Of a DNA stretch of 24,535 nucleotides, positions 1 through 14,000 are shown piece after piece. The translations under genes were made by a program, and so were the position numbers. How positions within the stretch are numbered: the first letter of the stretch is position 1; each line of letters starts with the position of its first letter. This DNA is from Acephala macrosclerotiorum (taxonomy: Eukaryota > Ascomycota > Leotiomycetes > Helotiales > Mollisiaceae), in NCBI GenBank assembly GCA_014904845.1, contig MU119714.1, forward strand, positions 1 through 24,535, given 5' to 3'. The notes below the pieces were generated by a model. It was not told the origin of the DNA. It saw only the letters and a program-made list of their open reading frames with translations, and ran no database searches.

Positions 1-3000
1 TTTTTTTTTATTAAATTTTTTAAAAACGATTAAATTATTAATATCGATTATATTAATTATATTATTATAAATCGATTTTAATTTATTAATTTTCGATTTA
101 ATAATTTTAAATTATATGAAAATATAAAAAATTAAATTAAATTCGAAAAAATCGAAAAAAAAAATTTATTTTAATTTTAAATTCGAATAATGAATTAATA
201 ATATTTATTTTTATTAACGTCAAATAATATTTATTTATAAAACTATATAATTTTATTTCGATTTTTTAATTTTTTAAAAATAAATTTTTTTGTTTATAAT
301 TCTACGAAAATTTAATCTTATAAATAATTAATAAACATAAAATCAATATTATAATACAAAATAATTTTTAATTTCTCGATCGAATCGAATAATTTTCTTT
401 ATATCGTTTTATAATAATCGCTATTTTAATAATTAAAACTTTAATAAAACGAAATTTTTATTCGTTTAAATTATTTAAAATTTATACGATTATTTAAAAT
501 AAATTTATTTAATATAATTATATAAATTATTTCAACGTTTAAAACTTTAATAAACTTTTAATTAATTTTATAATAAAATTTAAAAATAAATTATATAAAA
601 AAAATAAATGAAAATCGTATAATTATTTTATCGAATTAAAAAAATATTTAATATAATCGATTTAATTTTTATTAAAAAATTCAATAATAATCGATTTTTC
701 GTTATTTTTATATATAATAAAATAAAATTAATATAAATATGTATTATTAAATTTAAAAACGAAATTATAAATTATTTTATTTATTTTAAAAATTATTTCG
801 AGTATTGAAATAAATAATAAATAATTAAACGATTATAAAATAATAATAAAATATATATATATAATTAATAAATTTTATAAAAATTTTAAAAAAAATAAAA
901 TCGATTAAAAATTTATTAAATTATATTTATTAAAAATAAATAATTTATTTGAATAATTTAATTAAATTATTTAAAAAAAAAATTTTTTTTTTAAAAAAAT
1001 TCAATTTTAATTTTAATTTTTAATCGAAAATAATTAAATATACGTATTGTTTTTATTTTCGATTATATTATTTTATAATTAATATATTATTATTCGAAAT
1101 ATAATACGATAAAAAATTTAATTACGATTATATTAAAATTTTCAATTTTATTATTTATTATTATAATTTCAATAAAAATTAAAAAAATCGAAATAAAATT
1201 GTTCGAAATTTTTTAATTAAATATAAAAAAAATATTTTATATAAAATTTTAAAATTAAATAATCGTATTATTCGAACGATTTTAATTAAAAAAAATTAAA
1301 TATATTTTTTAAAATAAATTCGCTTTAAAAAACAAATACAAATACGAATTTCGATAATTTATAAATTATTTTATAAATTCGATTAAATTATTATTATTTT
1401 TTTAATATTAAAATTCGTATTAAAATTCGTTATTTTATTTTATTTATTTATTTTAATATTTTTATTCGATTTAAATCGTAATAAAAAACGATTAATAATA
1501 AAAAATTAATTTATCGATTATATAAAACTAATTATTTTATTATTATTTATTTTTAAACGTTTAAAATTAAATTCGTTTAAATCAATTTATTTTTTTATTT
1601 TTTAATAATTTTTTATTTTTTTAAAAATATTAATCGTTTATTTAATAATATAAAATTAACGATTTTTTATTTTTTAATTACGTTTTTAATTTATAATTAT
1701 TAAATCGTTTTATTGTTTTTACGTAAATTATTAGTTAAATTTTTAATATAAATTTTTTTATTAATTTTAATTCGAATATTAATAATAAAATCAATTTATT
1801 TAATTTTTATTTTTATTTTTAATAATTAAATTTTTTTAATTTTATTAATTTATTAAATTTTCTTTGTTTTTAACGATTAAATTTATTTAATTTAATTGAA
1901 ATTTCTTTTAAAAACGAATATTATATATTATTTAATATAAAAAATAAATTCGAAAAATAATAAAAATATTTATAATATTTTTATTTTTAAAAAATTATAT
2001 TTATTTTATTCGTCGAAAATAAATCAAATTGTTCGATTATTTTTTTTAATCATTTGTACTTTTAATAAATTTTCAATTTTCTCGATTTAATCTCTTTTTT
2101 TATATCGAGTTTATTATTAATACGTACAATTTTTTTATTTTTTTTTATTTTGCATTTTACGACGATTATTTTTTATTTTCTTTTTTCGATAATACGAACT
2201 CGAATAAATTTTTTAAACTTCGAATATTCGAGCAAATTATAAACTATTCGTAATAAAAATAGTAAAAAGCGATAATACAAAAGAAATATATATTTTTAAT
2301 AAAAAATAAAACGTAAACGAAAATAAAATATTCAAATAATCGAAAATTTTACAATATAAAATACGATAAATAATTCGCGATTTCAAATAATAAAAAAAAA
2401 TCGATTTTTATAAAAATTTTATTTCAATAATAAAACTAATAACTTATAAAACTATTTTTATTTTCATTATTATTTATAATTCAAAAATTAATTAAATAAA
2501 TATAAAAACAACTTTTTTTTACTAAAAAATTAATATTGAAATTAATATCGATTTATTTATTAAATATAGCGTTTTAAAAAATTATTAAATTAAATAAAAT
2601 TTTATATAATTTTAAATAATTATTTCGTATATAATATAATACTTTTATTAATTTTTTTTTAAAATAAAATTTTATATTTTTTAATATCGATATTTTTATT
2701 TTTTATTAAAAAATACAATTATTATTATTTATATTAATAATTTTATTATTATTAATAATTTATGAAAAAATTTTAATACTATTAAAAAATCTTTCAATTT
2801 TTATTTTTATATATTTAATTTCGAATTATATTATTTTTATTTAAATATAAAAATTATTTAAAATTGTTTTTATCGTTTTTTTCGTTTTTTATAAATAATT
2901 TACTTTTGAAAATTTCTCAAAAATAATAATATATCGATTTATTTTACTATTAATATTTTAATAAAATCAACGATTTATTTAATTTTAATCGAAAAAAAAC

Positions 3001-4121
3001 TATCGAATATCGTTTTCTTTTTAATAAATATATTAATTTATTATCGATTTTCTTATGTATACTATATTTAATACGCGATTCGATTTTATTTATATCGTTT
3101 TAATCGTTAATCGAATCGTTTCAAATTCGATCGAAATATATATAAAAATAATAAAAATAATTTTTCGATATATTTAAAATATACTTAATATAAATTTAAT
3201 CTTCTAAAAATCGATTTAATCGCTCGAAAATTATATCGATTTTAATTAAATTAATAATTATAATATTAAACGATCGATAATTATTAATTGATTTATTAAA
3301 CGTTAATTTATAGTCTTTTTCTTATTTTATAAAATCGAGTATATTAAATAAACAAATATAATTAAAAAACCGATTTAATTATAAAACGTTTTCAAATAAA
3401 TTAATTTTAATAATTTAAATATTATTATTATTATTATTATTATTTATAAAAATAATTAAAATATTATTATATTTATAAAATTTTTTTAATTTTATATTCG
3501 AATTAAATATATTAATATTTAATATTATTTTATTCGTAAAAGAATTATTAAAAAAAAATTTAAAATATATTTATACGTTATAATAAATTATAAATAAATT
3601 AATAAAAATATTATTAAAAAAATCGTTTTAAAATTTTCGAATAATTATAAAAATCGAATAATTTTTATAATTAAATTTTTTTTTTTATTGTTTAATTAAT
3701 TATTTGTAAATTAATTCGAATTCGATTTAAATATATTCGATTATAATATCGATTTTATTTATATTATTCGAATAATTATTATATAAAATACTTTAAATTA
3801 AAATAAAATTGGAATTTAAAATTGGAATTTTTATTATTAATATTTTATTATTAATTTTTATCGCTTTTTTTATTTATTATTTATTATTTTTTTATAAATT
3901 CTTTTCTTTATATAATTTTGATTATAATTTATTGAAAATATAATTAAATATTATATGTAATATATAAAAGTTTTTAAATTTATTCGTTTAAAATATATGA
4001 AAATATTCGATTATATAAAAATATTAAAAAATGAAATTCTTTCTATTTTTTTTATATATAAAAAAACTTTACTTTTCTCATATATTAATAATAATAAATA
4101 TTTATTTTATATTTTTTAATA
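1..4121 (+). mobile_element. Element X0: 3' part of a RIP-mutated LTR retrotransposon, nested in element A
   Basis: This segment is the reverse complement of element C from its left end to about position 13860. Matching stretches include bases 20-310 against 13560-13850 (reversed), 780-840 against 13015-13080, 2180-2340 against 11400-11540, 3100-3240 against 10340-10500 and 3270-3540 against 10060-10310. It ends in an LTR at 4022-4121 and then abruptly joins element A, so it is an insertion into A in the opposite orientation. Its other end lies left of the window. No reading frame survives. The sense direction (+) follows the tentative orientation chosen for the family. Confidence 0.8.
4022..4121 (+). 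repeat. 3' LTR of element X0
   Basis: This is a heavily mutated copy, about 100 bp, of the family LTR. Read in reverse it aligns with 8407-8505 and 9468-9566. The ends are TATTA and TAATA, which are the transition-mutated forms of the TGTTA and TAACA termini seen in the best-preserved copies. A short A/T core (TATATAAAAAA) keeps the position of the TATA-like motif. The flanking 5-bp target duplication cannot be checked because the other end of the element is outside the window. Confidence 0.7.
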
Positions 4122-6726
4122 TAATCGAATATTGATCGTTTAATATTACGATTATTAATTTAATTAAAATCGATATAATTTTCGAGTAATTAAATAGATT
4201 TTTGAAAAACTAAATTTATATTAAATATATTTTAAATATATTAAAAAAAAATTATTATTTTTATATATATTTTAATTAAATTTAAAACGAATCGATTAAT
4301 AATTAAAATAATATAAATAAAATTAAATTACGTATTAAATATAATATATATATAAAAAATCGATAATAAATTAATATATTCGTTAAAAAAAAATTTAAAA
4401 TTTTTTTTTAATTAAAATTAAATAAATCGTTAATTTTATTAAAATATTAATAATAAAATAAATCGATATATTATTATTTTTTAAAAAAATTTAAAAAAAA
4501 ATTATTTATAAAAAACGAAAAATATAATAAAAACGATTTTAAATAATTTTTATATTTAAATAAAATTAATATAAATTAAAATTAAATATATAAAAATAAA
4601 ATTTAGTTTTTTTTTAATAATATTAATATTTTTTTGTAAATTATTAATAATAATAAAATTATCAATATAAATAATAATAATTGTATTTTTTTAATAAAAA
4701 ATAAAAATATTAATATTAAAAGATTTAAATTTTTATTTCGAGAGAAAATTAATAAAAATATTATATTATATACGAAATAATTATTTAAAAGTATATAAAA
4801 TTTTATTTAATTTAATAATTTTTAAAACGTTATATTTAATAAATAAATCGATATAAATTTTAATATCGATTTTTTTATAAAAAAAAAATATTATTATATT
4901 TATTTAATTAATTTTTTAATTATAAATAATAATAAAAGTAAAAATAGTTTTATAATTTATTAATTTTATTATCGAAATAAAAGTTTTATAAAAATCGATT
5001 TTTTTTATTATTTAAAATCGTAAATTATTTATTGTATTTTATATTATAAATTTTTTTTTATAATATTACGTTTAATTTGAAATATTTATTTTTTTATAAA
5101 TAATTTATAATTATTTAAATAATTTATTTTTATTTACATTTTATTTTTTATTAAAAATATATATATTTTTTGTATTATTGTTTTTTATTATTTTTATTAC
5201 GAATAATTTATAATTTATTCGAATATTCGAAATTCGAAAAATTTATTCGAATTCGTATAATCGAAAAAAAAAAAGTAAAAAATACTCGTTGTAAAATACG
5301 AAATAAAACGAGAAAAAAAAAATTGTACGCGTCGATAATAAATTCGATATAAAGAAAAAAAATTAAATCGAAAAAATCGAAAAATTATTAAAAATATAAA
5401 TAATTAAAAAAAAATAATTAAACGATTTAATTTATTTTTAACAAATAAAATAAATATAATTTTTCGAAAATAAAAATATTATAAATATTTTTATTATTTT
5501 TTAAATTCGTTTTTTGTATTAAATAATATATAATATTTATTTTCGAAAATTTTTTAATTAAATTAAAAAAATTTAATTATTAAAAATAAAAATAAATTAA
5601 TAAATCGATAAAATTAAAAAGATTTAATTATTAAAAATAAAAAGATTTAATTATTAAAAATAAAAATAAAAATTGAATAAATCGATTTTATTATTAATAT
5701 TTGAATTAAATTTTAATTTTTAAATATAATTTTTTTTATTTAAAAAAAATTAAAAATTTTTTTAATTAAATTCGATTAAAAAAAATTTATATTAAAAATT
5801 TAATTAATAATTTGCGTAAAAACGATAAAACGATTTAATAATTACAAATTAAAAATATAATCAAAGATAAAAAATTATTAATTTTGTATTATTAAATAAA
5901 CGATTAATATTTTTAAAAAAGTAAAAAATTATTATAAAATAAAAAAATAAATTAATTTAAACGAATTCAATTTTAAATAATTAAAAATAAATAATATTAA
6001 AAAAATTAGTTTTATGTAATCGATAAATTAATTTTTCGCTATTAATTTTTTTTTTTTACGATTTAAATCGAATAATAATATTAAAATAAATAAATAAAAT
6101 AAAAAAATAAATTTTAATATAAATTTCAATATTAAAAAAAATTAATAATTAAATTAAATTTATAAAGTAATTTATAAATTATTGAAATTCGTATTTATAT
6201 TTGTTTTTTAAAATAAATTTATTTTAAAAAATACGTTTAATTTTTTTAATTAAAATCGTTTAAATAATACGATTATTTAATTTTAAAATTTTATATAAAG
6301 TATTTTTTTATATTTAATTAAAAAATTTCGAATGATTTTATTTTAATTATTTTAATTTTTATTAAAATTGTAATAATAAATAATAAAATTGAAAATTTTA
6401 ATATAATTATAATTAAATTTTTTATTGTATTATATTTCGAATAATAATATATTAATTGTAAAATAATATAATCGAAAATAGAAATAATACGTATATTTAA
6501 TCGTTTTTAATTAATAATTAAAATTGAAATTAAATTTTTTTAAAAAAAAATACTTTTTTTAAAATAATTTATTTAAATCGTTTAAATAAATTATTTATTT
6601 CAAGTAAATATAATTTAATAAATTTTTAATCGATTTCGTTTTTTTTTAAAATTTTTATAAAATTTATTAATTACGTATTTTTTTTATTATTATTTTATAA
6701 TCGTTTAATTAATTATTTTTTATTTC
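4122..6726 (-). mobile_element. Element A: interrupted RIP-mutated copy of the same LTR family
   Basis: From about 4133 this segment runs in the same direction as element C from 10343 to about 13040. Shared stretches include the GATCGTTTAATATT start, the block near 4340-4480 against 10550-10700, 5210-5260 against 11505-11560, and 6010-6080 against 12320-12390. The match fades near 6726. Element X0 sits immediately to its left in the opposite orientation, so A is the older host element. Its 3' portion should lie left of X0, outside this window. All coding potential is lost. The 23-bp tandem duplication at 5618-5663 lies within it. Confidence 0.75.
5618..5663. repeat. Perfect 23-bp tandem duplication in element A
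   Basis: Two adjacent identical 23-bp units (AAAGATTTAATTATTAAAAA followed by TAA) lie head to tail. The corresponding place in element C (about 11920-11950) has diverged sequence without the clean duplication. It is a small local event, probably replication slippage. Confidence 0.7.
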
Positions 6727-8406
6727 TTTTAAAATAAGATTTTTTTTATTTTTTTTATATATAAAATATTCGCAAAATCGAAAACAAATTATATTGAAAT
6801 ACGAACGCAATACGAGAAATTTCGTAAAATACTTAAATTGAAAATATATTAATAATAATAATAAAATTGTAATTTCAAATATATAATTTAAAAATATATA
6901 TTTTTATTTTTTTTTCTATTATTACTTGTATTGAAAACAAAATCACGATTTATAAAAAAATTGAACTTAATTAATTCGTTAATAAACGAAACGCGATAAA
7001 TAAAAAGAAATTAAATTTTATAAGTTTTTTATAAAAAAGCGTTACTAGTAATAATATATTCGATTTTTTGAAAATAAATGTAAACGAAAATAAATTTTCA
7101 ATTATTAATTAATAAATAATTTTTTTATTAATATTATAATAATTATTATAATCGAAAATTCAAAAAACGAGATTTATTGATTTATTAAATTAATGTAATT
7201 AGAATTTCGTTTTATTATATTATATTATTATACGTTTGTAATATATTAAAAATTGATATAATTTGGATTTAAAAATTATAAATAGATTTTTTATTAAAAA
7301 TTTAAACTTATTTAAATTATAATTATTACGTATTAATCGATTCGTGAAATAATTTTAATAAAATTGAAATCGATTTTAAGAAATTTCGCATTTTAATTTA
7401 TATTAAAAAAGAAATTGAATTTCGTATATAATAATAATATTTAGTAAAAAATCGAAATATATTTTGATTAAATATTAATAATTTTTTTATTTTTAATATT
7501 TATAAGCGATTAAAAATAAACGAAATAATAAATTACATAATATATTTTGTTTTATTATATAAATATTTCGTTAAAAACGATTTTAACGTATATTATAATA
7601 TATTCGAATTAAAAATTGTTATATTTTATTATAAAAAAAAGTTTATAAAATAAATAAATATTAATAAAATAAATTATATTAAAATATCGAAAAAATTTAT
7701 ATAAAATATTAAATACATATTTGATTTTATATTTTTTAATATTTTTTTTATCAATATTATTATTAAATTAAATTTATATAACGATTTAAATTACGAGATA
7801 CAATTTACAATAATTTTTAATCGAAATAAAATCGAATTAAAATAATTTTATTATTGGATTATAGAAATAAATTTTTTAAAATTTGTTAAATTAATAGAAA
7901 TTGAAATAATTTGATTTTTTAATTTTTAATAGTTTTGAATATTCGTTTAAATCGATAAGTGAATTAAAATTTTTACGAATATATTTGATTTAGTAATTTA
8001 AATAATTAGTAAATTAAATTGTAAAAACGTGAAAACGATTTTATAGTAAATAAAAAAATGTAAAAATATATACAAAAAATATTTGCGATCGCGTATTTTA
8101 AATAATAGAATTATTCGTCAAATTAAAAATTTTTTTTCGATTGTATAAAACGTAAAATAAAATTATTAGAAATATATTATTAATAAAATTAAAACGAATA
8201 AAAATTTGTATAAAATTATTAATTAATATAAATTGATATCGAGTTTAAAATTTTTTTTATTGAAAATAAATAGTATTATAATTGAGAATACGATAAAGAA
8301 AATAGAAATACTTCGAGTGAAAATTTTTGATTGATTTAATGTAAATAATAATTTGAATTATAATTTTTTAAAAAATTGAAAAAACGAAAAAAATTTACGT
8401 TGAAAT
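6727..8406. other. Unassigned AT-rich interval between elements A and B
   Basis: I could not match these 1.7 kb to any other part of the window. Cytosines are again largely in CpG, so the region looks RIP-mutated and was presumably repetitive. From about 7830 to 8406 the plus strand keeps many non-CpG G but few non-CpG C, a strand-biased pattern. There is no gene, RNA or terminal repeat that I can support. It may be another transposon family or a diverged remnant into which element B inserted. Confidence 0.6.
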
Positions 8407-8505
8407 TGTTAAAAAATATAAAATGAGCATTTTTTGTTATTAATATGTAAAAAAAGTAAAAAAAAATTTATATATAGAAAAAATGAAAAAAAATTTATTT
8501 TGATA
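8407..8505 (-). repeat. 3' LTR of element B
   Basis: This 99-bp terminal repeat aligns with the left LTR of element C at a constant offset of 1,061 bp. It starts TGTTA; its right end is TGATA, a mutated form of TAACA. It keeps the conserved core TATAAAATGAGCATTTTTTG. It is more degraded than the LTR at 16612-16710. Confidence 0.8.
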
Positions 8506-9462
8506 TTTTTATACGATCGAATATTTTTATATATTTTAAACGAGTAAATACGAAAGTTTTTATATATTATATACGATATTTAATTATATTTTTAATAAAT
8601 TATAATTAAAATTATATAAAGAAAAAAATTTGTAAAATAATAATAAACAATAAATATAAAAAAAAAAAAAAATTAATAATAAAATACTAATAATAAAAAC
8701 TATAATTTCAAATAAAAATTTTATTTTAATTTAAAGTATTTTATATAATAATTATTCGAACAATATAAATAAAATCGATATTATAATTGAATATATTCGA
8801 ATTAAAATCGAATTAATTTACAAATAATTAATTAATAACGATAAGTAGTTTTTTTTTAATTATAAAAATTATTTGATTTTTATAATTTTTTTAATAATAT
8901 TTTTGTTAATTTATTTGCAATTTATTATAATATATAAATATATTTTAAAAAAAAATTCGATAATTTTTTTACGAACGAAATAATATTAAATATTAATATA
9001 TTTAATTTGAATGTAAAATTAAAAAAATTTCGCAAATATAATAATATTTTAATTGTTTTTGTAAATAATAATAATTTTAATATTTAAATTATCGAGATTA
9101 ATTTATTTGAGAAAATTTTAAAATTAAATCGTTTTTTTAATTGTATTTATTTGTTTAATATATTCGATTTCGTATAATAAAAATAAAATTGTAAATTAAC
9201 GTTTAACGAATTAATTAATAATTATCGATTTTATATTGAATATATATTTTGATATTAATTGTTTAATATTTCGATTTTTAATTCAATCGAAATTAATATA
9301 ATTTTCGAGTAATTAAATCGATTTTCAAACAATTAAATTTATATCGAATATATTTTAAATATATTAAAAAAAAAATTTATTGTTTTTATATGTATTTTAA
9401 TCGAGTTTGAAATAAATCGATTAACGATTAAAACGATATAAACAAAATCAAATTACGTATCG

Positions 9463-9467
9463 AATAT
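9463..9467. repeat. Left target-site duplication of element C (AATAT)
   Basis: AATAT lies immediately left of the TG terminus of element C and recurs immediately after its CA terminus. Five bases is the usual target duplication for LTR elements. The sequence contains only A and T, so C-to-T mutation could not erode it. Confidence 0.85.
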
Positions 9468-9566
9468 TGTTAAAAAATATAAAATGAGTATTTTTTGTTA
9501 TTAATATGTGAGAAAAAGTAGAGTTTTTTTATATATAGAAAAAGTAAAAAGAGTCTCATTTTAATA
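9468..9566 (-). repeat. LTR of element C (left, probably 3' LTR)
   Basis: This 99-bp LTR starts TGTTA and ends TAATA. It is paired with 16612-16710. Almost all differences are A/G or T/C, with the right-hand copy retaining more G and C. It is identical in layout to the LTRs at 8407-8505 and, reversed, 20012-20109. Confidence 0.88.
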
Positions 9567-10945
9567 TTTTCATACAATCGAATATTTTTACATATTTCGA
9601 ACGAGCGAATTCAAGAGTTTTTATATATTATATACGATATTTAATTATATTTTCAATAAATTACAATCAAAACTATATAAAGAAAAAAATCTATAAAAAA
9701 AATAATAAGCAGTAAATAAAAAAACGACAAAAATTAATAATAAAATACTAATAATAAAAATTAAAGTTTCAAACAAAATTTTTACTTTAATTTAAAGTAC
9801 TTTATACAATAATTATTCGAATAATATAAATAAAATTAACGTTATAATTAAATATATTCGAATCGAACTCGAGTTAATCTATAAATAATCAATTAATAAC
9901 GATAAATGATTTTTTTTTATCATAAAAATTACTCGATTTTTATAATTATTTAAAAATTTTAAAACGATTTTTTTAGTAATACTTTTATTAATCTATTCGT
10001 AATTTACTATAACGTGTAAATATATTTTAAATATATTTTTCTTTTAATAATTTTTTTTTAAACGAAATAATATTAAATATTAATATATTTAATTCGAGCG
10101 TAAAATTGAAAATTCTTTGTAAATATAATAACGCTTTAATTGTCTTTATAAATAATAGTCGTATTCGTATTTAAATTATCGAGATTAATTTGTTTAAAGA
10201 AACTTTAAAATTAGATCGTTTTTTTGATTATATTCGTTTGTTCAATATATTCGATTTTATAAAATAAAAATAAAATCGTAAATTAACGTTTAATAAATTA
10301 ATTAATAAATATTAATTCTATATTTAAAACGTATTTCGATATCGATCGTTTAATATTTCGATTACTAGTTTAATCGAAATCGATATAGTTTTTAAGTGAT
10401 TAAATCAATTCTCGAAAAATTAAATTTATATCGAATATATTTTAAATATATCGAAAGATTTTTTTTATTATTTTTATATATATTTCGATTAAATTCGAAA
10501 CAAATCAATTAATAATTGAAACAATATAAACAAAATCGAGTCGCGTATTAAGTATAATATATATAAAAAAATTGATTGTAAATTAATATATTTATTGGGA
10601 AAAAAAACAGTATTTAATAGTTTTTTTCGATTAAAATTAAATAAATCGTTAATTTTATTAAAATATTAATAATAAAGTAAATCGATATATTATTATTTTC
10701 GAAATTTTTTCGAAAATAAACGATTTATAAAAAATGAAAAAAATAGTAAAAATGATTTCAAATAATTTTTATATTCAAATAAAAGTAATATAAATTGAAA
10801 TCGAATATATAAAAATGAAAATTGAAAGATTTTTTAATAGTATCGATATTTTTTCGTAAATCGCTAATAATAAAAAAATTATCGATATAAATAACAATAA
10901 TTGTATTTTTTTAATAAAAAATAAAAATATTAATATTAAAAAGTT

Positions 10946-11099
10946 TAAAGTTTTATTTTAAAAAGAAATTAATAAAAATATTATATTATATATAAAATAA
11001 TTACTTGAAATTATATAAAGTTTTATTTTAAAAAGAAATTAATAAAAATATTATATTATATATAAAATAATTACTTGAAATTATATAAAGTTTTATTTA
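10946..11099. repeat. Perfect 70-bp tandem duplication inside element C
   Basis: Units 10946-11015 and 11016-11085 are identical, and a third unit starts at 11086 and runs for about 14 bases. Elements A (about 4715-4800) and B (about 16910-17000) have one unit only, so the duplication is specific to C. The absence of any mismatch in so mutated a context suggests it formed after the RIP episode, or is below the size RIP recognises. Confidence 0.85.
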
Positions 11100-14000
11100 A
11101 TTTAATAGTTTTTAAAATACTATATTTAATAAATAAATTAATATAAATTTTAATATTGATTTTTTTGTAAAAAAAAAATTATTTTTATATTTATTTGATT
11201 AATTTTTTAATTATAAACGATAATAAAAATAAAAATAGTTTTATAGTTTATTAATTTTATTATTAAAACAAAATTTTTATAAAAATCGATTTTTTTATTA
11301 TTATTTAAAATCGTAAATTATTTATTGTATTTTATATTATAAAAAAAAATTTATAGTATTACATTTAATTTAAAATATTTATTTTTTAATAAATAATTTA
11401 TAATTGTTCGAATATTTTATTTTTATTTACATTTCGTTTTTTATTAAAAATTTTTTTTTTTTGTATTATTTTTTTTTATTGTTTTTATTATAAATAGTTT
11501 ATAATTTATTCGAATATTCGAAATTCGAAAAATTTATTTGAGTTTATATAATCAAAAAAAAAAAGTAAAAAATATTTATTATAAAATATAAAATAAAATG
11601 AAAAATGAAAAAAATTGTATGTATCGATAGTAAATTTAGTGCAAAAAAAAAGAAATTAAATCGAAAAAATCGAAAAATCATTAAAAATGCAAATAATTAA
11701 AAAAAATAATTAAATAATTTAATTTAATATTGAAATTTGATTTATTTTTAATAAATAAAATAAACGTAATTTTTTGAAAATAAAAATATTATAAATATTT
11801 TTATTATTTTTCGAATTCGTTTTTTGTATTAAATAATATATAATATTCGTTTTTTTAAATTTTTTTTAATTAAATTAAATAAATTTAATCGTTAAAAATA
11901 AAAAAAATTTAATAAATTGATAAAATTTAAAAAATTTAATTATTAAAAGTAAATTTTTTTTTTAAATAAATCGATTTTATTATTAATATTTGAATTAATT
12001 TTCAATTTTTAAATATATTTTTTTTTATTTAAAAAAATTGAAATTTTTTTAATAGAAAATCGTTCGATTAAAAAGTATTTTAATCGAATTTAATTAAAAA
12101 AAAATTTATATTAGAAATTTAATTAATAATTTGCGCGAAAATAATAAAACGATTTAATAATTGCAAATTAAAAACGTAATTAAAAAACGAAAAATTGTTA
12201 ATTTTGTATTATTAAATAAACGATTAATATTTTTAAAAAAAAAATAAAAAATTACTATAAAATAAAAAAATAAATTAATTCGAGAGAATTCGATTTTAAA
12301 CGATTAAAAATAAATAATAATAAAATAATTGGTTTTATGTAATTAATAAATTAATTTTTAATTATTAATTGTTTTTTTTTACGATTTAAATCGAATAAAA
12401 ATATTAAAATTAGTAAATAAAATAAAGTAACGAGTTTTAATACGAATTTTAACGTTAAAATAAAGATTAATAATTTGATTAAATTTGTAAAATAATTTAT
12501 AGATTATTGAAATTTGTATTTGTATTTGTTTTTTAAAGTAAATTTATTTCAAAAAATACGTTTAATTTTTTTAATTGAAATTATTTAAATAATACGATCG
12601 TTTGATTTTAAAATTTTATATAAAATGTTTTTTTTATATTTAATTAAAAAATTTTAAACGATTTTATTTTTATTTTTTTATTTTTTATTAAAATTATAAT
12701 AATAAATAATAAAATCGAAAATTTTAATATAATTGTAATTCAATTTTTTATTATATTACGTTTCGAATAATAATATATTGATTATAAAATAATATAATTA
12801 AAATTAAAAATAATATATATATTTAATTGTTTTTAATTAGAAATTAAAATCGAAATTAATTTGTTTAAAAAAAATCGTTTTTTTTTTAAATAATTTGATT
12901 AAATTATTTAAATAAATTATTTATTTTTAATAAATATAATTCGATAAATTTTTAATTAATTTTATTTTTTTTGAAAAATTTTATAAAATTTATTAAATAC
13001 GTATTTTTATTATTATTATTTTATAATCGTTTAATTATTTATTTTTTATTTTAATATTTGAAATAATTTTTAAAATAAATAAAATAATTCGTAATTTCGT
13101 TTTTAAATTTAATAATATACGTTTATATTAATTTAATTTTATTATATATAAATATAATAAAAAATTGTTTATTATTAAATTTTTTAATAAAAATTAAATC
13201 GATTATATTAAAATAAATTAATTTTATTAAATGTTTTTTTAATTTAATAAAATAATTATACGATTTTTATTTGTTTTTTTGTATAATATATATATTATAA
13301 ATATATAATTTATTTTTAAATTTTACTATAAAATCGATTGAAAATTTATTAAATTTTTAAATATTAAAATAATTTATACGATTATATTAAATGAATTTAT
13401 TTTAAGTAATCGTATAAATTTCAAATAATTTAAATTTTGATTATTAAAATAATTATTATTGTAAAATAATATAAAAAAAATTATTTGATTTAATTAAAAA
13501 ATTAAAAATTATTTCGTATAATAGTATTAATTTTATATTTATTAATTATTTATAAAATTGAATTTTTATAGAATTGTAAATAAAAAAAAAATATTTTTAA
13601 AAAATTAAAAAATTGAAATAAAATTATATAGTTTTATAAACAAATATTATTTGATATTAGTAAAAATAAATATTATTAATTTGTTATTTAAATTTAAAAT
13701 TAAAATAAAAACGTTTTTAATTTTTTTAAATTTGATTTATTTTTTTATATTTTCGTATAATTCGAAATTATTAAATCGAAAATTAATAAATTGAAATCGA
13801 TTTATAGTAATACGATTAATACAATTAATATTAACGATTTAATCGTTTTTAAGAAACTCAATAAAAACGAAAAAAATTATATTAAATAAAAAAATAATAA
13901 AAATAAATAAATAAATAAATATAAAAATCGATTTATTATTAATAATTAAAAATTGAAAATTATAAATTACAATTGTAATTGTATTAATAAATTTTACAAA

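Larger units (their letters stand above)
8407..9467 (-). mobile_element. Element B, left half (3' end), interrupted by element C
   Basis: This segment begins with an LTR (8407-8505). It is a direct copy of the first 1,061 bp of element C plus its continuation: 8407 aligns with 9468 and 9467 with about 10546. It stops at GAATAT exactly where element C starts. The B sequence resumes at 16711 with AATATAATATAT, matching the uninterrupted site in C at about 10547. B is therefore an older copy of the same family, split by insertion of C. The five bases left of its terminal TG are GAAAT. Confidence 0.85.

Noticed and set aside
3419..3444. ATT trinucleotide run as a functional microsatellite
   Set aside because: It lies within element X0, where the matching sequence in C is AATAATAGTCGTATTCGT. 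It can arise from C-to-T change plus slippage and carries no other signal.
5170..5352. 60-codon open frame on the plus strand, the longest in the window
   Set aside because: It lies inside element A, antisense to the presumed element direction. It has a Phe/Ile/Lys/Asn/Arg composition dictated by the base content, and its homologous positions in B and C are not open. It is best taken as chance.
8407..10546. Simple 1,061-bp tandem duplication
   Set aside because: The apparent tandem repeat is explained better by insertion of element C into element B at B position 1,061. The AATAT duplication and the resumption of B at 16711 support insertion.
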